A DNA stretch of 64,000 bases. It comes from Treponema sp. UBA1793 (GTDB taxonomy: Bacteria; Spirochaetota; Spirochaetia; Treponematales; Treponemataceae). The stretch lies in assembly GCA_002314445.1 (NCBI GenBank), contig DCFX01000060.1, positions 7,101-71,100 on the forward strand. Reading direction: 5' to 3'. The notes beneath the pieces are model-generated. The model ran no database searches. It was not told the DNA's origin and saw only the letters and a list, made by a program, of their open reading frames with translations. Made by a program: the position numbers and the translations under genes. Positions 57,663 to 64,000 of this stretch are shown piece after piece (within the stretch, counting starts at the first letter, position 1; every line of letters begins with the position of its first letter).

Positions 57663-59231
57663 TTATGAAAAGTACAGATTCATATAATCAGCGTCCGAAT
57701 AATCATTTCCCTTTTTAAAGAATTTTTTAAACGTACCGAATTTTTCAAATCCGAATTTCTCGTATACGTGAATCGCTGCGTAATTATCCGATTTTACTTC
57801 AAGAGTGATGATTTCAAGATGAAGGATGTTTTTTGCCGCATCCAGCGCTTTTTTTATCAGTGCGGAACCTACTCCCTTATTGCAGTAATCATGGATTACT
57901 GCAATTCCCAGTTCCCCTCTGTGTGAGAATCGCCGCGGCAGTGCATCTATATTGCAGTCTCCTATTATTTTACCATTATCTTTTGCAACAAACCATATCT
58001 GTGTTTTTGAATTTTGAGAGGATTTTATGAAATCTCGTTCTTCAGCGGCAGAGAAGGGCAGCCCTTCAGAACCGAACGACAGATTATCACTTTCTGAACC
58101 GACCTGTTTCAGATATTCGAGCATCTGTTCTGCATCTTCCGGAGCTGGTTTTTCTATAGTATAGTGTATGTCTGATTTTTGGGTCACTTTGGTAATTCTG
58201 TCCTTTATTTCATTAATTACAGCCGTATATCCTGTTTCATCCATTTCCTTCGGGTCCGGGACATCCCAGATTGTAATTTTATCCGCATATTTTTCCATGA
58301 AAGACGGCAGTTCAGTCTGTGATAAGAATGAAATGATAGTATCTGCCTTAACGGCATCTTCTTCACAGAGCAATTTTCTTTTGTTATTTGATATGTCTAT
58401 TCCTGTCATCCGTTTAAAAGATGCAACGGCACGCAGCGCTTTTTCACCGTCGTCCCTGAGACAGATATTCTGGTGGTTTTCACTTACGTGGATACCTGCA
58501 GAATAAATATTTGTATATCCATAAGAGCGCATGAGTGCCTCTGCGAACTGGCTTCGTGCTGCATTTCCCCGGCAAATAAAGAGAAAGGATTTGAATACTT
58601 TCTCTTCAATATATTTCCTCATCGCTTCTACTGTGGTGAATACTTTTCCCGGGTTTACCTTTTCCAATGCCGCCGTATCGACTACTCCGCCATATGCTGC
58701 GGACAGGCAGACGGTTCCCGCTTTGTGAGCTGCTTCCGCATCGTACACGGTATCACCGATGTACATAAATTCTCCGGGGAGCAGATGGTATGTTTCCATA
58801 AGCCGCTTCATTGCAGAATCTTTGTCGGTTCTGTCGTCGCGGCCTGTTTCCACTGCACAGAACGAGCGGGTCATGCCGTATTCTGCAAGCGTCATATCAC
58901 ACGTCTCTTTTCCCTTTCCGGTAATAAGCGCCGTGAGGATATTTTTTGATTTCAATTCTTCTATCAGTTCGGGAATGCCGGTAAAGGGGGTGCTGCAGTA
59001 TTGCAGATTCTGTTTGTACAGTACGACAAGTTCATTGTACGCCTTCTGCCAGTTGTCCCCGACAAGCAGCTTAAGCATCCCTTTTTCATTTAAACCGAAC
59101 GTTCCCGCAATTTCCTCATACGTTGCCGGGTGGTCAAGATAAGGGGTGAGTATCTGTTTGAACACAGAGACACACATTTCCATTGTGTCTCCGATTGTCC
59201 CGTCAAAATCGAATGCGACCATTTTAATCAT
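57663..59231 (-). CDS. HAD phosphatase - low-molecular-weight phosphatase - GNAT acetyltransferase fusion
   Basis: Start set at MIKMVAFDFDGT; its ATG overlaps the upstream stop (ATGA). 522 residues in one uninterrupted frame. Residues 1-210 are a HAD hydrolase (DFDGT, ALITGKGK, YIGDTVYDAEAA). Residues about 213-355 are an LMW phosphatase/arsenate-reductase-like domain with the P-loop CRGNAARS (Cys220) and DVPDP (323-327). Residues about 358-522 are GNAT (ELGIAVIHDYCNKGVGSALI, KFGFEKFG). All three keep their active motifs. The natural job is unknown; a GNAT with two phosphatases suggests salvage or detoxification of a phosphorylated small molecule. Confidence 0.9.
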   Translation of the reverse strand: MIKMVAFDFDGTIGDTMEMCVSVFKQILTPYLDHPATYEEIAGTFGLNEKGMLKLLVGDNWQKAYNELVVLYKQNLQYCSTPFTGIPELIEELKSKNILTALITGKGKETCDMTLAEYGMTRSFCAVETGRDDRTDKDSAMKRLMETYHLLPGEFMYIGDTVYDAEAAHKAGTVCLSAAYGGVVDTAALEKVNPGKVFTTVEAMRKYIEEKVFKSFLFICRGNAARSQFAEALMRSYGYTNIYSAGIHVSENHQNICLRDDGEKALRAVASFKRMTGIDISNNKRKLLCEEDAVKADTIISFLSQTELPSFMEKYADKITIWDVPDPKEMDETGYTAVINEIKDRITKVTQKSDIHYTIEKPAPEDAEQMLEYLKQVGSESDNLSFGSEGLPFSAAEERDFIKSSQNSKTQIWFVAKDNGKIIGDCNIDALPRRFSHRGELGIAVIHDYCNKGVGSALIKKALDAAKNILHLEIITLEVKSDNYAAIHVYEKFGFEKFGTFKKFFKKGNDYSDADYMNLYFS

Positions 59232-59827
59232 TTTGCTGCTCCGTTTATTTTTCGTATAACTCTGCACGGGTTGCCGGCTGCGACGCTGTCGGGAGGAATA
59301 TCCTTCGTTACAACGCTTCCTGCTCCGATGACTGACCGCTCTCCGATTGTGACTCCGGGCAGAACGATAACACCGCCGCCGAGCCAGCAGCCGCTGCAGA
59401 TAGTCACAGGTTTTGCATATGTGTTGCAGAAATACCGTCCGCTTTCCGTATCCCAGTCCTGTACGACACGTTCTTCGTATTCGACAGGATGCGATGCCGT
59501 GTAAATCTGCACGTTTGAAGCAATAAGCACGTTGCCGCCTATTGTGATTGTATTGCAGTCGACAAAAGTACAGTTCATATTGATTGACACGTTGCTGCCG
59601 ATGCGGATATTCCGTCCGTAATCGCAGATAAACGGCAGCCCCACGGAAACGTTCGTACCGATTGTCCCGAACAGCTGTTCAAGAACTTCGCGTTTTTCTG
59701 CTTTCTGGTCATATGCCAGTGCGTTATACTGAGCAAGCAGCCTGCGCGTCGTTTTTTTGAATTCAAGGAATACGGGATCGTGGCAGTTGTAGATTTCGCC
59801 TGCCGTGCATTTTTCAAGTTCTGTCAT
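59228..59827 (-). CDS. Maltose/galactoside O-acetyltransferase-like hexapeptide transferase
   Basis: 199 residues. Hexapeptide-repeat left-handed beta-helix (about 75-185): repeats of the I-G-x-x-V type, NVQIYTASHP with the catalytic His, and WLGGGVIVLPGVTIGERSVIGAGS, here residues about 148-171. The N-terminal Maa domain (CHDPVFLEFKKTTRRLLAQYN) is present. Transfers acetyl from acetyl-CoA to a sugar. Its stop overlaps the fusion gene start (ATGA), so they are coupled. Confidence 0.93.
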   Translation of the reverse strand: MTELEKCTAGEIYNCHDPVFLEFKKTTRRLLAQYNALAYDQKAEKREVLEQLFGTIGTNVSVGLPFICDYGRNIRIGSNVSINMNCTFVDCNTITIGGNVLIASNVQIYTASHPVEYEERVVQDWDTESGRYFCNTYAKPVTICSGCWLGGGVIVLPGVTIGERSVIGAGSVVTKDIPPDSVAAGNPCRVIRKINGAAK

Positions 59828-59866
59828 AATAACGCTATACTATACTACTGATTGTTACAAAAAAAG

Positions 59867-60619
59867 TCACAAGGTGTTTTTTTTATCAACAAATCCGCCG
59901 CACGGATCAATTCTGCGGGCTATTGTTTCCATTATAAACAGGACGGGAACCTGTGTCGTTGCATTGAAACCGCCGTTTATCCGCTCGTGGTTCATCATAT
60001 ACGAAATGTTCCAGTCGGACAGTTTTGCCAGCGTTGAGTGAGGACTGTTCGTAATACTAAGAATGCTGAAATCTTTTTTCCGGAACTGAAGAACGAAGTT
60101 GTTTACTTCCTTTGTTTCGCCGCTTTCCGAAAGTACGACAAGCGCTCCTCCGTGAGGAAAATTGTTTCCGACAGGATAGAACGTATCTTCCAGTCCGACT
60201 GAAAATTTCCCGAGATTTGTAAAATACCGTGCACCGTATTTTGCAAGAGTGCCCGAAGAACCCTGTCCGGCAAAAATGACTGTGTCGGCCTTTCTGATAA
60301 GGGCCGCTGCGCTTTCTATTTTTTCCTCGAATGCACTGGTGTTTGTTCCCGTCATATACTGCAGAATTTCCTTCAAATCTTCCTGAGGGGGTGTGTTCAT
60401 GATGCCTTCTTTTTCCGACTGTACGGCCTCTTTGAACTCTGCGTATTTTTCAAATCCCGCGGTATTGCAGAACCTCAGAACGGTAGAGGTCGACACATGT
60501 ACTGCGCCAGACAGTTCCCTGATTGTCATGAACGGTATCTTGTCAAGGTTTGCAGTGATATATGTATAAATACCGAGTTCCGTTTCATTCATTTCCCGTA
60601 TTGTGTCGTATGAGAACAT
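59867..60619 (-). CDS. MurR/RpiR-family regulator
   Basis: Start taken at MFSYDTIREMNETEL; a GTG one codon before has AGGAG about 10 bp upstream and may be real. 250 residues. N-terminal HTH_6 (about 1-77, MTIRELSGAVHVSTSTVLRFC) and C-terminal SIS sugar-phosphate domain (about 105-235, VIFAGQGSSGTLAKYGARYF, VVLSESGETKEVNN). It senses a phosphosugar. The acetyltransferase and fusion genes lie downstream on the same strand, 39 bp away, and are probable targets. Confidence 0.9.
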   Translation of the reverse strand: MFSYDTIREMNETELGIYTYITANLDKIPFMTIRELSGAVHVSTSTVLRFCNTAGFEKYAEFKEAVQSEKEGIMNTPPQEDLKEILQYMTGTNTSAFEEKIESAAALIRKADTVIFAGQGSSGTLAKYGARYFTNLGKFSVGLEDTFYPVGNNFPHGGALVVLSESGETKEVNNFVLQFRKKDFSILSITNSPHSTLAKLSDWNISYMMNHERINGGFNATTQVPVLFIMETIARRIDPCGGFVDKKNTL

Positions 60620-60751
60620 CACCGTGCCGTATCTCCTGCCAGCCATTATTATTGCAGCCGCACCTGTTGTCAAGTTTTGATTCGTGCGGCAGATTTATTG
60701 ATTGAATTTGCGGTTTTCATATGATATACTGCCCCCATTTCAGGGAGTTCT

Positions 60752-61249
60752 ATGAATAATAAAAATCACATTACAACACCGTCTTATACGGCGCTCCGCA
60801 CAGACGGAAAGAATACGGACTTTATTGAGTTGTGCCGGCTGCTTGATGAAAATCTCGACGAACTTGTCGGAAAGAAATTTCAACGGTCACAGTATGCACA
60901 GTATAATACGCTTGAGCAGATTCATCATGTGGTTGTCTTTTATGACGGTGCCACTGCAATTGCAGGAGGCAGTTTTAAGGAATACGACGGAACGACGGTT
61001 GAACTGAAACGCGTTTTTGTACGTAAGGAATACCGCGGGCAGGGAATTTCAAAAAAACTTGTCACTGCCCTTGAAGAGTGGGCGGTTTCTTCCGGTTATG
61101 AACGTATGATTCTTGAGACAGGCACACCGCTCGCCGCTGCGATGGGGTTATACCGCAGGCTGGGATATGCCGTCATTCCGAATTACGGGCAGTATAAGGA
61201 TATGCCGAATTCTATCTGCATGGAAAAGAAACTGCTGCCCGCTTCATAA
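60752..61249 (+). CDS. GNAT-family N-acetyltransferase
   Basis: 165 residues. GNAT motif A is VFVRKEYRGQGISKKLVTAL, then ETGTPLAAAMGLYRRLGYA. An Arg/Glu-rich N-terminus is followed by a beta strand typical of the fold. A TGATATACT extended -10 lies about 22 bp upstream with the RBS AGGGAG between. Substrate unknown. Confidence 0.9.
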   Translation: MNNKNHITTPSYTALRTDGKNTDFIELCRLLDENLDELVGKKFQRSQYAQYNTLEQIHHVVVFYDGATAIAGGSFKEYDGTTVELKRVFVRKEYRGQGISKKLVTALEEWAVSSGYERMILETGTPLAAAMGLYRRLGYAVIPNYGQYKDMPNSICMEKKLLPAS

Positions 61250-61290
61250 GCTTATTGACACGGACAGACCGTCTATAGTAGGTTTGTGTC

Positions 61291-61445
61291 GCAGAACAAA
61301 AACACGAGCCGGTACGGTAGTCCGGCTGACTGTACGGAAGACCTTGCCCGAAAAGGTGCCGTTTTTCCTGCAGCCCAGTAGCCTTCAATCGTAAAATTGA
61401 TGTCCGGTTCTGCTCTTAGGGGGGTATTACGCCCTCAGGAGCAGA
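61291..61445 (+). promoter_or_regulatory. yjdF-type riboswitch controlling translation of YjdF
   Basis: The leader contains the conserved stretches of the yjdF RNA as I recall them: AAAACACGAGCCGG with its CCGGCT partner, GGTGCCGTTTTTCCTGCAGC, and GGGGGTATTACGCCCT. The last hairpin pairs CTGCTC (61410-61415) with GAGCAG (61439-61444), and the RBS AGGAG (61437-61441) lies inside it, so ligand binding can hide or free the start site. The following gene encodes YjdF. The class senses azaaromatic compounds. Confidence 0.85.
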
Positions 61446-61447
61446 CT

Positions 61448-61831
61448 ATGGACGATTTTGTTATTACCACCATTTATTTTGACGGCCAGTTCTGGTCGGC
61501 ACTTATCGAAAAAAAAGAAAACGGCATGCTGTATACCGGCAGGTACATCTTCGGCGCAGAACCGTCTCATCCGCGTCTGCTGAACTGGATGCTGTATGAA
61601 TTTGCGGGTATCCCGCTTTTTCCGGCGGAAAGTCCGGTACGCATCCGCGTAAAGTCACTCAGTTCAGGACGTTCGTCCGGTTCTCTGTGCAAATCGCTCG
61701 ACGTATTTAAAGCCGCACAGACGGCATACTTTGCGCAGAAAAAACAGGAACGGCGCAGGGAGTGCCGAGAGGACAGGCAGTCCCATTGGGAAGCGGAGCA
61801 GATAAAGAAGAAAGAAAAGAAGCGCCACTGA
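61448..61831 (+). CDS. yjdF: YjdF-family protein (DUF2992)
   Basis: Start set at MDDFVITTIYFDGQFW, 6 bp after the riboswitch-embedded AGGAG; the longer frame lies inside the riboswitch. 127 residues. N-terminal beta-rich part (GRYIFGAEPSHPRLLNWML) and a highly basic C-terminal tail (about 88-127, QERRRECREDRQ, KKKEKKRH). The family function is uncertain; it responds to azaaromatic toxins and is often the only gene under this riboswitch. Confidence 0.93.
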   Translation: MDDFVITTIYFDGQFWSALIEKKENGMLYTGRYIFGAEPSHPRLLNWMLYEFAGIPLFPAESPVRIRVKSLSSGRSSGSLCKSLDVFKAAQTAYFAQKKQERRRECREDRQSHWEAEQIKKKEKKRH

Positions 61832-61963
61832 TTCGTGCAGCGGCATTAATTCAGCACAAATAATCAGACATTCCGTACGGAAAGCACGTTGTGTCCGCAC
61901 TTTGCAGGGAAAGACCGATACGATTATTGCAGGAATTACAGACAGTAATCGAGGAGGTATTGA

Positions 61964-62434
61964 ATGAAATCTATTGTGATGAAAAAAATCGGAAAAGTGT
62001 GTACCGGAACAGGTTTTTCGGTGCAGCTGGACAAAGCGTATGCAGCAGGGCTAACAGGGCTTTCGGGATTTACCCACGTTACTGTTGTGTGGTATGCGGA
62101 TAAAGCGCCGGAATGGAACGAGAGCATGCTTGTCATGCCTGCACCGTATAAAAATGCACCGGAACACATGGGCGTATTTGCAACCCGCTCTCCCGTGCGT
62201 CCGAACGGAATCTGCACAAGTACCGTGCAGGTCACCGGTTTTGATACGGAAAAGGCGGTAATCAATCTGGCATGGATTGACGCGGAAGACGAAACACCCG
62301 TTCTCGATATAAAGCCGTATCATCCGTCTGCAGACCGTATCCTTTCGGCAGACGTTCCCGGGTGGTGCGCTTCATGGCCAAAATCGTATGAGGAAAGCGA
62401 CAGCTTTGACTGGGAAAGTGTTTTTCAGTTTTAG
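61964..62434 (+). CDS. TrmO-like tRNA-modifying methyltransferase (UPF0066)
   Basis: 156 residues, the short form of the TsaA/TrmO family. Motifs FATRSPVRPNGICTSTVQV and VLDIKPYHPSADRI match. TrmO methylates N6 of t6A37 in tRNA-Thr using SAM. A strong RBS GAGGAGG precedes the ATG. It lies 132 bp after yjdF; the intervening bases hold a 12-bp palindrome TTCCGTACGGAA at 61871-61882 and nothing else. Confidence 0.88.
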   Translation: MKSIVMKKIGKVCTGTGFSVQLDKAYAAGLTGLSGFTHVTVVWYADKAPEWNESMLVMPAPYKNAPEHMGVFATRSPVRPNGICTSTVQVTGFDTEKAVINLAWIDAEDETPVLDIKPYHPSADRILSADVPGWCASWPKSYEESDSFDWESVFQF

Positions 62435-62480
62435 GGAACTGCCGGCTGGTTCAGCGGGAATTTATCCGTTCCTCATTCCG

Positions 62481-63461
62481 TTATGAGAGCGGGATAAAGA
62501 TACTGGTACTGCCGTCGCTGTTATATGTCTGATATTCCCAGCACGATGTAAGCGGCAGTTTCGATGCTGCAATGAACCCGCTGTAAATGCGGCGGTAGGT
62601 TTCGCTGATTGTTTCTATTCCCGCGGAATGGATACAGTGCAGAAACTTTCCGCCGGGTACTGCTCTGCTTGTAAAAACCGGTTCCTGTACGAAAACCGGA
62701 TCGGTAACGAGCGCACACAATATCAGAATTGCACCGCCACTGTCGGTTTCTGTTTCCCGTCCGGTTCCGTCAGCAGCGCAGCCTGCGGACGGAGTCCATG
62801 CGGTATACTGGCAGAACGTCTCCGGTGCTGTACATCCTGCGACGAGATGCGTTTTTTTCGAAAATGCCGACCACATCCGGTTGAACGACGTCGTTTTTTC
62901 AGTAAGGTAAAAAGGCAGTCCGGTAATATGGAATGGCAGCCTGTCAACAATTTCAGCTTTGAGCCCGGCAGAAGCGAACCAGTCGGAATCGGATTGCGAT
63001 AATTTTTCAGAGGCAGTGTAAAGTGGCTGAATCACCGGAACAAACCGCGGAGTCATCAGAGAGGCGACAGAATCGAGCGTTCCTGAGGCCTTCAGGGTGC
63101 GGGGCGAAAGCCCGAACCTCCGCCGGAATGAGCGGGAAAACGTTTCGTAGTCGTCGAATCCTGCGGCAAATGCGACGGATGCAAGTGTTCTGCTGCCAGC
63201 CTGCGTTTTTTGCGATGCTATGCAGCGTGCACATTCACTCATAATTCTGCCGGTTATATATTCCTTTGGATTAATTCCCGTAACAGATGCAAACAGCCTC
63301 GTAAAATGCCAGACTGAGTAGCCGCTCTTCGCCGCAAGTTCTGCAGTACTTCGTATTTCCTGTTTTCGGCATACTTCTCCGCTTTGCTGCAGACGAAAGG
63401 CTGTCTGGAGTTTGTCTTCAAAAAAAGTAATTGCACCGGTGATGCATTCATATCCGTTCAT
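62481..63461 (-). CDS. AraC-family regulator with GyrI-like effector domain
   Basis: Start set at MNGYECITGAITFFE with AGGGA 8 bp upstream. 326 residues. AraC HTH pair (about 30-125, AAKSGYSVWHFTRLFASVTG, SVAFAAGFDDYETFSRSFRR) then a GyrI-like ligand-binding domain (about 160-326), ending EYQTYNSDGSTSIFIP. Divergent from a related AraC gene at 63562; the two share a 100-bp promoter region. A paralogue of the gene at 40514. Confidence 0.88.
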   Translation of the reverse strand: MNGYECITGAITFFEDKLQTAFRLQQSGEVCRKQEIRSTAELAAKSGYSVWHFTRLFASVTGINPKEYITGRIMSECARCIASQKTQAGSRTLASVAFAAGFDDYETFSRSFRRRFGLSPRTLKASGTLDSVASLMTPRFVPVIQPLYTASEKLSQSDSDWFASAGLKAEIVDRLPFHITGLPFYLTEKTTSFNRMWSAFSKKTHLVAGCTAPETFCQYTAWTPSAGCAADGTGRETETDSGGAILILCALVTDPVFVQEPVFTSRAVPGGKFLHCIHSAGIETISETYRRIYSGFIAASKLPLTSCWEYQTYNSDGSTSIFIPLS

Positions 63462-63561
63462 AGCAAAAGTCCCTGATGAGAAGTATAGTAGCAGAAAGTA
63501 CAAAAAAAGTCGGGAAGATTCATATCCTATGCAGTATAGTTTGTGATGTCAGGTAAACACT

Positions 63562-64000
63562 ATGGAAACAGATATTCAGACAGAAGCAGTTCAGGCAATG
63601 CAGGATTATATCGAAGCACACGTATCCGGTACCATTACGCCGGGAGCGCTTGCACGGATAACCGGTTATTCTCCGTGGTATGCGTCCCGGCTGTTCCAGC
63701 AGTTTCTGAACATGACTCCGGCAGATTACATCAGACGTCTCAAACTGTCGAAGTCCGCACTCCGTCTCAGGGATGAAAATGTGCGCGTCATCGACGCCGC
63801 ATTCGACGTGGGATTTGAAAGCGTTGACGGCTACCAGCGGGCATTTTACCGCGAATTCGGCTGCAATCCGCGCGAATATGCGCTCAATCCCGTTCCGATT
63901 TATCTGTTTTATCCGTTCGGTGTAAAATACAAACGGCCTGACAGGGAGATTTCTATGAATAACGTAAAGACTGTTTTTGTACAGGCTGTTGAAAAGCCTG
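63562..64000 (+). CDS. AraC-family regulator, N-terminal part (3' end outside window)
   Basis: The frame is open to the window end (146 codons). AraC HTH pair at about 10-115: ALARITGYSPWYASRLFQQF, VIDAAFDVGFESVDGYQRAF, then PREYALNPVPIYLFYPFGV and the start of a C-terminal domain, probably GyrI-like as in its neighbours. AGG lies about 9 bp before the ATG. Divergent from the AraC gene at 62481-63461. Confidence 0.85.
   Translation, partial: METDIQTEAVQAMQDYIEAHVSGTITPGALARITGYSPWYASRLFQQFLNMTPADYIRRLKLSKSALRLRDENVRVIDAAFDVGFESVDGYQRAFYREFGCNPREYALNPVPIYLFYPFGVKYKRPDREISMNNVKTVFVQAVEKP

Noticed and set aside
61871..61882. TTCCGTACGGAA palindrome before the TrmO-like gene
   Set aside because: No promoter or regulator in contact with it; too short to support a call.
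1..64000. CRISPR arrays, tRNA or rRNA genes, transposases
   Set aside because: Looked for repeat-spacer patterns, cloverleaf ends and transposase motifs; found none.

Overview
The window looks like a chromosomal segment of a host-associated Treponema-type spirochaete. The assignment is inferred from gene content, not from a marker gene. It has a diderm envelope (LolA-like protein, FtsX-type permeases, outer-membrane beta-barrel candidates), a bacterial XPB-type helicase as in treponemes, dTDP-sugar genes, and a fermentative, largely anaerobic gene set. Base composition is moderate, genes are tightly packed in both orientations, and Shine-Dalgarno motifs are mostly GGAG or GAGG. I saw no rRNA, tRNA, CRISPR array, transposase or prophage gene.

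Layout. 1-6.7 kb: tail of a GGDEF/EAL gene, then a minus-strand module of XPB helicase, a 700-residue partner and a B12-binding radical SAM protein. 6.9-12.8 kb: HlyIII-like membrane protein, a GH3 glycosidase with reversed domain order, a small membrane protein and a CrtI-like oxidoreductase. 12.9-18.7 kb: a Lol-like operon (ATPase, two FtsX permeases, LolA-like protein, beta-barrel). 18.8-21.2 kb: SdpR/SdpI-like pair with a clear operator, an XRE-AbrB regulator and a COG0523 GTPase. 21.2-24.5 kb: rmlA-rmlC-rmlB followed by a NusG paralogue. 24.6-32.1 kb: HD phosphohydrolase, S1 protein, fused PyrK-PyrD, a 0.7 kb gap with 22-bp palindromic repeats, then nfo, pyrF and an ABC pair. 32.2-35.3 kb: ketodeoxygluconate kinase, SDR dehydrogenase and aldo/keto reductase (sugar-acid metabolism).

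35.3-41.4 kb: AlkD-like protein, membrane EAL protein, esterase, Rieske oxygenase, a 0.6 kb gap with two large composite hairpins of one family, and an AraC regulator. 41.5-46.7 kb: DinB-like protein, aspartase with a divergent Lrp regulator, and an amino-acid ABC importer lacking its ATPase gene. 46.8-53.6 kb: metallo-hydrolase, nitroreductase, RidA, redoxin, PatB/MalY lyase, APC permease and a divergent YheO/DauR-type regulator, which together suggest import and catabolism of an amino acid yielding enamine/imine intermediates. 53.7-57.5 kb: membrane-anchored HTH regulator, CPBP protease and two exported proteins. 57.6-64 kb: HAD/LMW-phosphatase/GNAT fusion, acetyltransferases, RpiR regulator, YjdF with its riboswitch, TrmO-like protein and a divergent AraC pair, the last cut by the window end.

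The least explained structures are the composite hairpins at 40.06-40.46 kb, the 22-bp repeats at 28.48 kb with a lone plus-strand terminator nearby, the repeated leader hairpins of the APC permease, and the triple-domain fusion at 57.7-59.2 kb. Several promoters place the start codon at or within a few bases of the expected transcription start, so leaderless mRNAs may be common here.
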